A DNA stretch of 16,949 nt from Sulfuritalea sp. (GTDB taxonomy: Bacteria > Pseudomonadota > Gammaproteobacteria > Burkholderiales > Rhodocyclaceae): the NCBI GenBank assembly GCA_021738105.1, contig JAIPCS010000054.1, positions 1-16,949 on the forward strand. The letters are read 5' to 3'. Every line of letters begins with the position of its first letter. The first letter of the stretch is position 1. Both the position numbers and the translations under genes were made by a program. The notes beneath the pieces were generated by a model, which saw nothing but the letters and a program-made list of their open reading frames with translations, was not told the DNA's origin and did no database searches. Positions 1 through 8,664 of the stretch are shown in pieces.

Positions 1-74
1 GTCAGTAATTCAGGATCGCCGGGCCCGGCGCCGACCAGATAGACCCATCCTGCTTTAGCGGAATTTGGTTTCAT
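1..74 (-). CDS. Partial siroheme synthase / uroporphyrin-III C-methyltransferase (N-terminus only)
   Basis: Only the first 24 residues are in the window; the gene continues beyond the left edge. After a short leader the peptide reads VYLVGAGPGDPELLT, the glycine-rich N-terminal signature of SAM-dependent uroporphyrinogen III methyltransferases (CobA, or the C-terminal half of CysG). The ATG at 74 is the best start, because the frame meets a TAG a few codons upstream with no GTG or TTG between; no strong Shine-Dalgarno is visible. The enzyme family makes precorrin-2, the precursor of siroheme, which DsrAB needs. It lies 40 bp after dsrR on the same strand, so it is probably the last or next-to-last gene of the operon. 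A full CysG would carry its siroheme synthase domain before this motif, so a stand-alone CobA-type enzyme is likelier, but the rest cannot be seen. Confidence 0.8.
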   Translation of the reverse strand, partial: MKPNSAKAGWVYLVGAGPGDPELL

Positions 75-114
75 GGATGCGAATGCTACTCGAGATTCTG
101 CTGCTGTCGCTTGA

Positions 115-468
115 TCAGGAACAACCTCCACCGCAGCCACCGCAACTTTTTTCTGTCGTTGAAACCGTGCAGCCGCTGCGAAAAATAAACTGGAATTCTC
201 CCGGCTGAACTTCGGCGAAATCCAGCGTGGTGCTTTCCAGCAGCGGCTGGCTGTGCGGCGAAATCAGTATGGCAATACCGCCGCCATCAAGCACCAGATC
301 GTCTTCCCGCTCATCGTCGAAGCCCATCCCATAGACCAATTCCCCGTCACTTTCGTCGTGCTTGGCGGCAACTCTCAACATTGGGGGCGTCTGCTGACCG
401 CTACTGTCGTGCTGTTCAGCAGCGGCCCGGACTATTTGTTCTGAGGCCGAGGGGGTCAGGGTGAACAT
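115..468 (-). CDS. dsrR: DsrR, IscA-like (A-type scaffold fold) protein
   Basis: A 117-residue protein whose pattern (LTPSASEQI near the N-terminus, LRVAA near 31, TLDF near 81, cysteine-rich tail) follows the A-type iron-sulfur carrier family. The position is also that of dsrR in Allochromatium vinosum, last of the core cluster. The A. vinosum protein is reported to lack Fe-S binding and to affect dsr expression after transcription. Here the family's first conserved cysteine (IscA Cys35 region) is absent, as the sequence reads AAKHDESDGELVYGMG. The C-terminus, however, carries Cys100, Cys109, Cys112 and Cys116 in a CGGCGGGC run, so metal binding cannot be excluded from sequence alone. The ATG at 468 lies inside the end of dsrN (13-bp overlap), indicating translational coupling. 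Confidence 0.85.
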   Translation of the reverse strand: MFTLTPSASEQIVRAAAEQHDSSGQQTPPMLRVAAKHDESDGELVYGMGFDDEREDDLVLDGGGIAILISPHSQPLLESTTLDFAEVQPGEFQFIFRSGCTVSTTEKSCGGCGGGCS

Positions 469-1892
469 GGAGCGGTTTCCTTTTGTTTGACAGTCAGACA
501 GTCTCGGACATAGTGGACAAATCTCGCCGGCCAGTCGCAGGCACTGGTGGCTCTCAGATGCGTGTAGGAGGCGAGTAGATTGTGGATCAATACACCATCG
601 TGGCGGCCGTCAATACCGTGACCGCGCTTGACGGAATAGGCGTAGCGGGTATCGTCGGGCAGGCCGTGAAGACTCGAGTAGTGAAACTCGTGGGCATGCA
701 ATTCATCCTTGTCGCCGCTGGTAGCAGCGTCGCGACCGGATCCGGCGGCTGATCGCCAGGGGTGGTCGGCATTGGGTTCCAGAACCACATAGCCTCGCCC
801 CACCGGTTTGGCGTGCATACGGATCTCGCCGGGAATCGCGCCGACCATTTCAGCGCGACCTCCTTTCCATTCGATACTTCGTGAAAGATACATCAGGCCG
901 CCGCATTCGGCATAGGTCGGTAGCCCGGTTTCAATGGCATGCCGGATATCCGCTCGCAGGTCGGAGTTGGCTTCGAGCCGGTCAAGAAAGCACTCCGGAA
1001 ATCCCCCACCAATCAGCAGACCATCACAGGATGGCAGTCGCTTATCGTTGAGGGTGTCAAAAAATACCGCCTGACCGCCTGCCGCACTCAGGGCTTCCAG
1101 ATCGTCGGCATAGTAGAAGCCGAAAGCGGCGTCGCGGGCGATTGCGATGCGAACCGGCCTTTCACTACTTCGCCATTGCGGTGCAGGCGGAGCCAGCGCC
1201 TGGTCGGTATGGCTGATCGCCAGCAGACCATCGAGATCGATCTGCGCGGCGATACGCTCGCCGATTCTTGCAATGTGCCGCTCAGCCTCAGCGGTTTCGT
1301 TGACCGGCATCAGCCCAAGATGACGCTCGACCAATGCCAATTCGGTGTCCTCCTGGACGGCACCAAGCACCGGGACGTCGGTGTAATGTTCGATCACGGC
1401 ACGAAGCTTCGCCTCATGCCTGCGTCCGCCGAGACGATTGAGAATCACACCGGCAATCCGAATATCGGGATCAAACGCCTGATAACCCAGAATCAGCGGT
1501 GCGATGCCACGCGTCATGCCTCGCGCATCCAGTACCAGGATCACCGGCAGGTCAAGCAGGCGGGCCAGCGCCGCGTTGCTGTTCGAGCCATCCAGATCGA
1601 GTCCGTCATACAGTCCCTTGTTGCCTTCGACCAGACAGACCTCGGCGTCATGGGCATGGCGGGCGAACTGGGTCTTCAACTCGGTATTGGGTGAGAGAAA
1701 AAAATCCAGGTTGTAGCAGGGGCGTCCGGCAGCAACAGAGAGCCACAGCGGATCGATATAGTCCGGACCTTTTTTAAACGGCTGCACCGTAAGATTCCGC
1801 CCGCTAGCCGAACTCAGAGCGGCGGCCAGACCGATGCTGACAGTGGTCTTTCCTGAAGATTTATGTGCGGCGGAAATCAGGAATCGGTGCAT
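456..1892 (-). CDS. dsrN: DsrN, siroheme amidase (CbiA/CobB-type glutamine amidotransferase)
   Basis: A 478-residue protein of the cobyrinic acid a,c-diamide synthase family. An N-terminal P-loop domain opens with SAAHKSSGKTT (about residues 8-17), and the C-terminal class I glutamine amidotransferase-like domain has LLIGGGFPE near 292 and the nucleophile Cys330 in YAECGGLMYLS, with His residues at HAHEFHYSS near 400. In dsr clusters this enzyme is assigned ATP- and glutamine-dependent amidation of siroheme to the siroamide form bound by DsrAB. The gene starts 24 bp after the dsrP stop and overlaps dsrR by 13 bp. A real cobyrinate synthase of the B12 pathway is the alternative, but no other cobalamin gene is nearby and the dsr context is decisive. 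Confidence 0.92.
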   Translation of the reverse strand: MHRFLISAAHKSSGKTTVSIGLAAALSSASGRNLTVQPFKKGPDYIDPLWLSVAAGRPCYNLDFFLSPNTELKTQFARHAHDAEVCLVEGNKGLYDGLDLDGSNSNAALARLLDLPVILVLDARGMTRGIAPLILGYQAFDPDIRIAGVILNRLGGRRHEAKLRAVIEHYTDVPVLGAVQEDTELALVERHLGLMPVNETAEAERHIARIGERIAAQIDLDGLLAISHTDQALAPPAPQWRSSERPVRIAIARDAAFGFYYADDLEALSAAGGQAVFFDTLNDKRLPSCDGLLIGGGFPECFLDRLEANSDLRADIRHAIETGLPTYAECGGLMYLSRSIEWKGGRAEMVGAIPGEIRMHAKPVGRGYVVLEPNADHPWRSAAGSGRDAATSGDKDELHAHEFHYSSLHGLPDDTRYAYSVKRGHGIDGRHDGVLIHNLLASYTHLRATSACDWPARFVHYVRDCLTVKQKETAPCSP

Positions 1893-1915
1893 GGTGCGCC
1901 GGCTGAATGCCAGGT

Positions 1916-3121
1916 TCAGTCGGTGATACGGACAGCGGCTTCCAGCTCGGCGATGTCGTCTTGCGGCAGGAAGTGCAGGGCGCGCACGCCTATGGTTGTC
2001 ATCGTGAAGGCGATGGCAACGCCGCCGACAGCCAGCAAGATTTCCGGCAGGCGGGCCGAATAATGATCAATCGTTCCATCGAAGAAGCTGCTCTTGATGT
2101 CATATCCGGGGAACATCTCCAGTGGAAACGCCTGTCCGCCAATGATGAATACGTAGAGCTGAAAGAATGCACCGACGATCACCAGCGCTGCGGCAAGGTT
2201 GATCCACGCCACTTTTGTCCGGGTGGAGGGATGAAACAACAGCGCCAGCGGCAGCAGGCTGCCGATCAGGACCTGACCGATCCAGAACATGCCGCTGAAT
2301 TCGCTGTCGACCAGTATGAAGTACTCGAATGCGGTCTGCTTGGCGAAGTACGCGCTGACCAGATGCATGACGGCAGTAAAGTACAGCACGGCGGCAACCA
2401 GGGTGGCGAGCAGGTTCTTCATGCGCTGCAAGATGAGTGGTGGCAGTTGCATGCCGTTCCATGCGTACATGGTCGCTTGGACCACGATGAAGACCGCCAG
2501 TCCCCAAGAGAAAGACATGATGATGAACATGGGCGCCAGCAGGGCCGAGCCATAGGCCTGACGGGCCACGAGGAAGGCAAAAATGGAGCCGGTACCGGTG
2601 GTGAGAATGATGCGCCAGACAAAGGTCGCCAGTCCCGCCACTTTCGAGAAGGGGTTCATGCGCCGTTCCATCATGGTCCACAGATAGATGCCGACCAAGG
2701 CGTAGAAGACCGGGTAGAGAATGACGTTCCAGCCGAACACCGATGTCGGGTTGAAGTGTGTCGCCGCGATGATGATTCGATCGGCGCGGCCGAGGTCGAG
2801 CATGATGATGGCGAGGCCGCCGCTCAGCATGGCGATGCCGAGCAGACCGGAAAGCGGCGCGCGCGACTTGTAGAGCACTCTACCGAAGACCGATCCCATG
2901 GACGCAACATTCAGCACGCCCGAAGCGGCAACAATCAAAAAGATGGCGACAACGTGGGGCAGGCCCCAGACGATCTGGTTGTTCATGCCGGTCACCACAT
3001 GACCTTCATGCTCCATGTAGAGCGCGGCGCCGAGTCCGATGGCCGAGACCAGTCCGCCGATTGCGGCAAGCAGATAAAAGAGGCTTTCTTCTTGTCGGGG
3101 TTTCGGAGTGAACATAGTCAT
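1916..3121 (-). CDS. dsrP: DsrP, NrfD-family integral membrane subunit of DsrMKJOP
   Basis: A 401-residue, very hydrophobic protein with about ten predicted membrane segments along its length, typical of NrfD/PsrC quinone-interacting subunits. In the DsrMKJOP complex it anchors the periplasmic Fe-S protein DsrO and the triheme cytochrome DsrJ and exchanges electrons with the quinone pool. The start chosen is the ATG at 3121, which overlaps the dsrO stop by 4 bp (ATGA). A second ATG two codons in (3115) is also possible. The long open frame on the opposite strand is a compositional shadow: its product is polar and low-complexity, while this one gives a clean multi-helix membrane protein. Confidence 0.93.
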   Translation of the reverse strand: MTMFTPKPRQEESLFYLLAAIGGLVSAIGLGAALYMEHEGHVVTGMNNQIVWGLPHVVAIFLIVAASGVLNVASMGSVFGRVLYKSRAPLSGLLGIAMLSGGLAIIMLDLGRADRIIIAATHFNPTSVFGWNVILYPVFYALVGIYLWTMMERRMNPFSKVAGLATFVWRIILTTGTGSIFAFLVARQAYGSALLAPMFIIMSFSWGLAVFIVVQATMYAWNGMQLPPLILQRMKNLLATLVAAVLYFTAVMHLVSAYFAKQTAFEYFILVDSEFSGMFWIGQVLIGSLLPLALLFHPSTRTKVAWINLAAALVIVGAFFQLYVFIIGGQAFPLEMFPGYDIKSSFFDGTIDHYSARLPEILLAVGGVAIAFTMTTIGVRALHFLPQDDIAELEAAVRITD

Positions 3122-3897
3122 AGTCCCTCGTAGCGCACGCCGGGGTTGAGGCGCAGATCGGCACGTACCTGGGTGGTCGGTACACTGGCAATGCGCTTGG
3201 CGATGGCACTGTCAGCGTCATTCAGATCGCCGAAAGTCATTGCACCTTCGGGGCAGGATTCGACGCAGGCCGGTTGTTGCCCCTTGTCGACGCGATGCAC
3301 GCACAGTGTGCAGCTCTCGACGCAGCCTTTGCCTCGCGGTACTTCCGGATTCTGGTCGTGCAGTGGCGCATGGACAAACGAACGCGCCTTGTAGGGACAG
3401 GCCATCATGCAGTAACGGCATCCGATACAGGTGTGGCGATCTACCAGCACGATGCCGTCGGCGCGTTTCATTGAAGCGCCGGTGGGACAGACGTCCACAC
3501 AAGGCGGCTCGGCACAATGCTGGCACATCATCGGCAGTTGCGTGACATGTCCCTGAGTTTTTCCGGGTCGGCGATCGACCAGTTCGATCTTGCGTATCCA
3601 TTGCGAGTTCTGGCGCGGATCGGGCAGATTGGCGCTGACGCCGTTCTCGGTATGGCAGGCGTCGATACATTTGGTGCAACCCGGTGCGCACTTGTTCGCA
3701 TCGATCAGCAGCCCCCAGCGTACCGCAGGATTGGCGGGCTCGCCGGCTTTGCTCGGTGTCGGTGCAGCGTTAGCCTCGCCAACCGCCATCAGATGGAGTC
3801 CAGGCGCGATCGCGGTGAAGCCGAGGCCGGCAACGCCGGCGCCGGCAGCGGCGATGAACTTGCGCCGCGCGTTGTCTGGGGATTGCGGGGCCGTCAT
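3118..3897 (-). CDS. dsrO: DsrO, periplasmic Tat-exported ferredoxin-like Fe-S subunit
   Basis: A 259-residue protein with a twin-arginine signal: Arg11-Arg12 in ARRKFIAAAG, followed by an Ala/Gly-rich hydrophobic stretch. Four cysteine clusters follow: Cys70/74/77/81, Cys125/128/133/137, Cys157/160/163/167 (CIGCRYCMMAC) and Cys192/196/199 with Cys211/215. This is the layout of NrfC/DmsB-type proteins with up to four [4Fe-4S] clusters. It is the periplasmic electron-transfer subunit that pairs with DsrP and DsrJ. The start ATG overlaps the dsrJ stop by 4 bp, and its own stop overlaps the dsrP start by 4 bp, so J, O and P appear translationally coupled. Confidence 0.95.
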   Translation of the reverse strand: MTAPQSPDNARRKFIAAAGAGVAGLGFTAIAPGLHLMAVGEANAAPTPSKAGEPANPAVRWGLLIDANKCAPGCTKCIDACHTENGVSANLPDPRQNSQWIRKIELVDRRPGKTQGHVTQLPMMCQHCAEPPCVDVCPTGASMKRADGIVLVDRHTCIGCRYCMMACPYKARSFVHAPLHDQNPEVPRGKGCVESCTLCVHRVDKGQQPACVESCPEGAMTFGDLNDADSAIAKRIASVPTTQVRADLRLNPGVRYEGL

Positions 3898-4295
3898 TGT
3901 TTAACTCCCGTTGCCTTGAAGCCGGCCTTGGGCTGGTGGCACTCGAAACAGTCAAGCTTTACGGCGACATAGGCGTGACAGCTCTGACAGAAATTGTCTT
4001 CGCCCAGAACCGAACCGGTCTTCGTGCTGGCGTGGCATTCGATGCAACCGTTGAGTGTCACCGGTTCGCCGCGAATGCCCTGACGCAAGGTTCGATCACG
4101 CTGATGCTTGAGCATTTCCATATGGTTGCGGCGCATCTCATCAGTTGGCGCAATACACTTGCCCGGCTTTGCAACCTTGATTACCGGCTTGGCAGTACGA
4201 GCACCATCTCCGGCAAAAGTCGGCGCTGGCGATACGGCGATCAGCGCGGCGCCCAGTGTCGCAACCGATATAAGGAGAGTGCGCAGCAGCTTCAT
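3894..4295 (-). CDS. dsrJ: DsrJ, triheme c-type cytochrome
   Basis: A 133-residue exported cytochrome. The N-terminus MKLLRTLLISVATLG... is a Sec-type signal or signal anchor. Three heme-binding motifs are visible: CIECH (84-88), CQSCH (103-107) and CFECH (116-120). Cys47, in GKCIAP, sits where the family carries the cysteine reported as an unusual axial heme ligand (His/Cys) in A. vinosum DsrJ. DsrJ is the periplasmic cytochrome of DsrMKJOP. The ATG at 4295, preceded by a TAAGGAGAG ribosome site, is preferred over an upstream in-frame start because it gives the signal peptide directly. It starts 7 bp after the dsrL stop. Confidence 0.95.
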   Translation of the reverse strand: MKLLRTLLISVATLGAALIAVSPAPTFAGDGARTAKPVIKVAKPGKCIAPTDEMRRNHMEMLKHQRDRTLRQGIRGEPVTLNGCIECHASTKTGSVLGEDNFCQSCHAYVAVKLDCFECHQPKAGFKATGVKQ

Positions 4296-4302
4296 GCTTG
4301 CC

Positions 4303-6273
4303 TTACTCGCCCAGACCCATCTGGATGTAGCCCGTGGGGCACACATCGGCGCAGATATGGCAGCCGATGCACTTGTCGTAGTCGGTGGCAACGTAGCGAC
4401 CGGTCATGGTCTCGTTCTTCTTGACCTTGTACACAGCGGTCTGCGGGCAATACACGACACAGTTGTCGCACTCGAAACATTGACCACAACTCATGCAGCG
4501 TTTTGCCTCGGCAATCACGTCCGCTTCGGAGAGTGCATCGATACGCTCGTCGAAGTTGCCCAGTGCCGAATCCTTGTTCAGATGGGTGACGTGACGTTTG
4601 TTGCGTGCGGTGTACTGGAAGTGACCGAGGAAGAGTTGGTCGTGCGGAATGACATAGCGGTCGGAACGGTTCTCGTAGTTGTGCACCACTTCCTTGCTTT
4701 TGTCGGTACCGGTTAGCGGAGCTTCGATCTGGCCCAATTCGACGCCCTTTTCAACATACTTGCGCATGAGGTCGAAAACATGCACGTCGATCTTGGGTCG
4801 GCGCACCATTTCCTGCCCTGCCAGGAAGCGATCGATGCCGTCTGCGGCGATGTTGCCATGGCCGATGGCGGTGGTCAGCAGGTGGGGGCGAATCACGTCA
4901 CCGCCGGCGAACACACCCGGTTGGCCCGTGAGTTGGTAGTTCTTGTCGGCGGCGATCATGCCCTTGCCCGAGTCGAATTCTTCGATGCCGGTGAAATCGA
5001 CGGCCTGGCCGATGGCAGAGACGATCAAATCGGCCGGCAGTTCCTTTTCGGTGCCTTCGATTTTCTTGATATCGAGTCGGCCGGAGACCATCTTGGCTTC
5101 GCACTGCATTACGCGCAGCGCGGTGGCGCGACCATCCGGGCCCTTGACGATGCCGATCGGCATCCAGCCGCCCATGATGGTAATGCCTTCAGCTTCGGCA
5201 TGCTCGATTTCAGGCTTGCTGGCCGTCATGTAGACCGAGGTCAGCGTGACTTCCGCGCCCTGGCGCAGCGAGACATCGGCGGCATCCTGTGCCAGATGGC
5301 CGGCAATGGCCGCTTCGAAGTCGGTTGGGTTGACCTTCTCGATATGGCCCAGACGACGCGCCACAGTGGCGACGTCCATCGAGGTGTCACCACCACCGAC
5401 GACAACGACGCGGTGGCCGACAGTTTTCAGGCGGCCGTCATTGAAGGCGCGCAAAAAAGATGTGGCGGTAACGACGTTCGGTGCGGCGTGGTCTGCCGGG
5501 TCGCCGGGCAGGGGCAGGGCACGGCCGGCCTGGGCACCGAGGCCGAGGAAGATCGCGTCGAAGCTTTCACGCAATTGTTCGAGGGTGACATCGGTGCCGA
5601 TGCGGGTCTTGAGGTGGACTTCAACGCCCAGATCAAGGATGCGCTGGATTTCGGAATCAAGTGTTTCGCGCGGTGTGCGGTAGCCGGGAATGCCGTAGCG
5701 CATCATGCCGCCGAGGAACTCGTGCTCATCGAAAATGGTACAGCTGTGACCTTTCATGCTGAGCTGGTAGGCCGCCGAAAGACCGGCCGGCCCACCGCCG
5801 ATGATGGCGACCTTCTTGCCGGTTTTCTTTTCCGGTGCGTTGAATTTGAGGTTGTTCTTGATCGCCCAGTCGCCGAGATAATGCTCGACCGAGTTGATGC
5901 CGACATGGTCTTCGACTTCATTGCGATTGCAGCCGGTTTCGCAAGGCGCGGGGCAGACGCGGCCCATCACCGAGGGAAGCGGGTTGGCTTCGGTCAGGCG
6001 ACGCCAGGCGTATTCCTGCCAGGGCATAGTCGGTTTGCCATCGGCGCCGACGGGTGGCTTCTCGACGCCGCGCACGATGTTCAGATAACCGCGGATGTCT
6101 TCACCGGACGGGCAGGATCCCTGACAGGGCGGCGTCGACTGGACGTAGGTCGGGCACTTGTAGGTATAGCTGGCCTGGAAAATCTGCTGCTGCCAGCGTT
6201 TGACCTTGGTATCGCCTTCCTTGTAACGGCGGAAGTTAAGTTTTTCGGCTTGGATTTCAGTCGTCGCGGGCAT
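4303..6273 (-). CDS. dsrL: DsrL, Fe-S flavoprotein NAD(P)H:acceptor oxidoreductase (GltD-like)
   Basis: A 656-residue cytoplasmic protein related to the small subunit of glutamate synthase. In order: an N-terminal Fe-S region with Cys40, Cys50, Cys54 and Cys107/111/115; an FAD dinucleotide fold, IIGGGPAGLSAAY (about 157-169); an NAD(P)H fold, VVGGGDTSMDVA (about 291-302); and a C-terminal ferredoxin domain with cysteines at 593/596/599, 602/605/609 and 635/638/641/645. In oxidative dsr systems DsrL takes electrons from DsrAB and reduces NAD(P)+. A GGAG site precedes the ATG at 6273. The gene begins 27 bp after the dsrK stop. The C-terminal ferredoxin extension separates it from an ordinary GltD. 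Confidence 0.94.
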   Translation of the reverse strand: MPATTEIQAEKLNFRRYKEGDTKVKRWQQQIFQASYTYKCPTYVQSTPPCQGSCPSGEDIRGYLNIVRGVEKPPVGADGKPTMPWQEYAWRRLTEANPLPSVMGRVCPAPCETGCNRNEVEDHVGINSVEHYLGDWAIKNNLKFNAPEKKTGKKVAIIGGGPAGLSAAYQLSMKGHSCTIFDEHEFLGGMMRYGIPGYRTPRETLDSEIQRILDLGVEVHLKTRIGTDVTLEQLRESFDAIFLGLGAQAGRALPLPGDPADHAAPNVVTATSFLRAFNDGRLKTVGHRVVVVGGGDTSMDVATVARRLGHIEKVNPTDFEAAIAGHLAQDAADVSLRQGAEVTLTSVYMTASKPEIEHAEAEGITIMGGWMPIGIVKGPDGRATALRVMQCEAKMVSGRLDIKKIEGTEKELPADLIVSAIGQAVDFTGIEEFDSGKGMIAADKNYQLTGQPGVFAGGDVIRPHLLTTAIGHGNIAADGIDRFLAGQEMVRRPKIDVHVFDLMRKYVEKGVELGQIEAPLTGTDKSKEVVHNYENRSDRYVIPHDQLFLGHFQYTARNKRHVTHLNKDSALGNFDERIDALSEADVIAEAKRCMSCGQCFECDNCVVYCPQTAVYKVKKNETMTGRYVATDYDKCIGCHICADVCPTGYIQMGLGE

Positions 6274-6300
6274 GGGAGGTCTCCATTGATGTCTTATTCG

Positions 6301-7899
6301 TCATTGTTCGTTGTCAAGCACGATTGCAGTGCTGACCAGTTGGTGCACTCCACCGACCATGCTCATCTTGAAGCCGTAGTAGGGCAGCACCTTGCTGAAT
6401 TGCGCCTTGCAGATGGCGCAGATGGTAGCCATGAAATTGACACCGTCCTTGTCCGCGATCCGCTTCAGGGCTTCCATGCGCGGCAGGGCGCCCTTGACGC
6501 GGATGTCCATCAGTTCGTCGCTGAGCAGGCCACCACCACCGCCGCAGCAAAACGTCTTTTCGTGGGTCGTGTCGGGTGACATCTCGACGTAATGATTGGT
6601 CACGGCCTTGATGATGTGGCGCGGGATGTCGAACTGGCCACCGGCATAGTCGCCCATGCGCGAGCCGCGGGCGACGTTGCAGGAATCATGGAAAGTGACG
6701 ATGCGGTGGTCGTTGGCATCCTTGTTGAATTTGAGGCGCCCGGCCTGGATCAGGTCCCAGGTCACTTCACAAATGTGCGAGGGCTGCTTGTAGTTGTGGT
6801 CGAGCTGTTTTTGTAATTCGATGGCGAATGGGTCATTGGCGCCGGCGCCAACGCCGGTCAGCGTGTTCCAGAAGGAGTAAGCGATGGGCCAGGCGTGTCC
6901 ACATTCGCCAACCACAATGCGCTTGACACCAAGTTCGAGCGCCGCTTCACGGATGCGCATTGCGATCTTGCGCATTTGGTCGTAGTTACCGATGAACATG
7001 CCGAAATTACCGGCCTCCGACGCCTTGCTGGAAAGTGTCCAGGAAATGCCTGCAGCGTGAAAGACCTTGCCGTAACCGATCAGGCTGTCAACGTGCGGCT
7101 CGGCAAAAAAATCGGCCGACGGGGTGACCAGCAGCACTTCCGCGCCCTTGACGTCGAGCGGGTATTTGACGGCAGCACCGGTTTCTTCCAGTACATCTTC
7201 TTCCAGGCCTTCGAGGGTATTTTCCAGCGCGGGGCCGGGCAGGCCGAGGTTGTTGCCGATCTTGTGCACCTTGCCCATGATTTCGTTCACGTACTTGTGA
7301 CCGACGCCGATGCTGTCCATGATTTCCTTGGCAGCCATGGTCACTTCGGCAGTATCGATACCGTAGGGGCAGAACACCGAGCAGCGGCGGCACTCGGAAC
7401 ACTGGTTGTAGTAGCGGAACCAGTCGTCCAGCACATCCTTGGTCATGTCGCGAGCCCCGACCAGCTTGGGGAACAACTTGCCGGGCAGGGTGTAGTAACG
7501 GCGATACACTGAACGCATCAAATCCTGACGTGCTACGGGCATGTTTTTGGGGTCGCCAGTACCGATGAAATAGTGGCACTTGTCGGTGCAGGCACCACAA
7601 TGCACACAGGCATCCATGTACACCTTGTGCGAACGGTACTTGCCGAGCAGGTCGCCCATCTTGGCAACCGCCTTTTGCTCCCAGCCTTCGGCCAGTTCGC
7701 CGGGAAAACCCAACGCTTCGTTGTGTGCGACGGACGCCGGGTAGGGATTGGAGCCAAGCATCGCATCAGGCATCAGCGCCGTGATGGTTGGAAAATCCCG
7801 GAATGCAGGTGCCACCACCTTGGCCTTTTCGGCGGGTTTGGCAGGTGCTGCTGTAGCCGGCTTGGGCGCTTCAGCGACCGGAGTTGTCTCGTCAGCCAT
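6301..7899 (-). CDS. dsrK: DsrK, HdrD-like Fe-S catalytic subunit of DsrMKJOP
   Basis: A 532-residue cytoplasmic-face protein. An Ala/Pro/Lys-rich N-terminus (first ~30 residues) is followed by two [4Fe-4S] ferredoxin motifs, Cys98/101/104/108 and Cys167/170/173/177 (CSECRRCSVFC). Two CCG-type segments then provide the noncubane cluster site of heterodisulfide reductase: Cys333 (GECGHAW), Cys407 (HDSC), CCGGGGG at 451-457, and CAIC at 494-497. It is the likely site of DsrC trisulfide/disulfide chemistry, in partnership with DsrM. The ATG at 7899 is chosen because the upstream in-frame extension runs backwards through dsrM. ATG follows the dsrM TGA after a single base (TGACATG). Confidence 0.95.
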   Translation of the reverse strand: MADETTPVAEAPKPATAAPAKPAEKAKVVAPAFRDFPTITALMPDAMLGSNPYPASVAHNEALGFPGELAEGWEQKAVAKMGDLLGKYRSHKVYMDACVHCGACTDKCHYFIGTGDPKNMPVARQDLMRSVYRRYYTLPGKLFPKLVGARDMTKDVLDDWFRYYNQCSECRRCSVFCPYGIDTAEVTMAAKEIMDSIGVGHKYVNEIMGKVHKIGNNLGLPGPALENTLEGLEEDVLEETGAAVKYPLDVKGAEVLLVTPSADFFAEPHVDSLIGYGKVFHAAGISWTLSSKASEAGNFGMFIGNYDQMRKIAMRIREAALELGVKRIVVGECGHAWPIAYSFWNTLTGVGAGANDPFAIELQKQLDHNYKQPSHICEVTWDLIQAGRLKFNKDANDHRIVTFHDSCNVARGSRMGDYAGGQFDIPRHIIKAVTNHYVEMSPDTTHEKTFCCGGGGGLLSDELMDIRVKGALPRMEALKRIADKDGVNFMATICAICKAQFSKVLPYYGFKMSMVGGVHQLVSTAIVLDNEQ

Positions 7900-7900
7900 G

Positions 7901-8626
7901 TCAGTTTTTCGCTTCGAGTTTAGCGGCCCAAGGCGCCAGGTGCCGTGTTTCGCGCGGGTTATCCACCTGATTGCGGGTGGGCGAGAAGAACACGCCGGGA
8001 GCATGCAGCAGCTTGCTGACCGGGAAGATGATCATCAGCAATGCCACCATCGGCAAGTGCAGGTAAAGCCCCGGATGTGACGGTAGCGGATTGATGTCGA
8101 ATACCATCAGACCCAGGAAAAAGGCTTTGACGGCGACGATGTCGGTGTGCATGACAAACTTCATCAGCAAACCGGTGATGGCGATGCCGAGCAGCAGGGC
8201 CAGCATCAGGTGATCGGAGGGGGTCGAGATGTAGCGAATGCGTTCGACCAGCACGCGTCTTGCCCAAAGTCCAGCCAGGCCGGCGGCCATGGCGAAACCG
8301 GCATACATGCCGAAGGGCTGGATGAAGGCGATGATGAAATTCACCGGCTCCGTGAAATAACGCAGGTGGCGTAGCAGCACCAGTGCCAATCCGACGTGGA
8401 ACAGCCAGCCGAGAGCCCATATCCACAGATTGGATTTGAACAGGCTTTCAAAAAAAACCACTTCGCGGAACATGCGAAACGCAACCCCACCGTTCGTAGT
8501 GGGTGCTGGAGTGGTGGGAATCTTCAGCGGCGCCGGGGTACGCGTGTAATCGAAAATTCGATACGCGACACCACCCACGAGGATCAGGGTGGCGGCATAG
8601 AACAGCAGCGCGAAAAGAAGATTCAT
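7901..8626 (-). CDS. dsrM: DsrM, NarI-like diheme cytochrome b membrane subunit
   Basis: A 241-residue integral membrane protein with about five hydrophobic helices, resembling the NarI gamma subunit family. Histidines suitable as heme b ligands lie in or near helices (His77 in WLFHVG, His87, His139, His160 in FVMHTD, His190). In the complex it moves electrons between DsrK and the quinone pool. The start ATG at 8626 follows a roughly 130-bp intergenic stretch after dsrC, the longest gap inside the operon. The stop is one base from the dsrK start. Length and helix count fit the short DsrM form. Confidence 0.93.
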   Translation of the reverse strand: MNLLFALLFYAATLILVGGVAYRIFDYTRTPAPLKIPTTPAPTTNGGVAFRMFREVVFFESLFKSNLWIWALGWLFHVGLALVLLRHLRYFTEPVNFIIAFIQPFGMYAGFAMAAGLAGLWARRVLVERIRYISTPSDHLMLALLLGIAITGLLMKFVMHTDIVAVKAFFLGLMVFDINPLPSHPGLYLHLPMVALLMIIFPVSKLLHAPGVFFSPTRNQVDNPRETRHLAPWAAKLEAKN

Positions 8627-8664
8627 GGGTTAATGAAGGCTCGAGCCAGGGTCTGTGGGCGAAG

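Noticed and set aside
1907..3133. 408-codon plus-strand frame opposite dsrP
   Set aside because: Product is Asp/Glu/His/Gln-rich with no domain, while the minus strand gives an intact NrfD-like membrane protein. Shadow frame.
4780..6579. Very long plus-strand open frame (599 codons) opposite dsrL and the end of dsrK
   Set aside because: It is antisense to two clear Fe-S proteins, has a low-complexity polar composition and no recognisable domain; it results from GC-rich codon bias.
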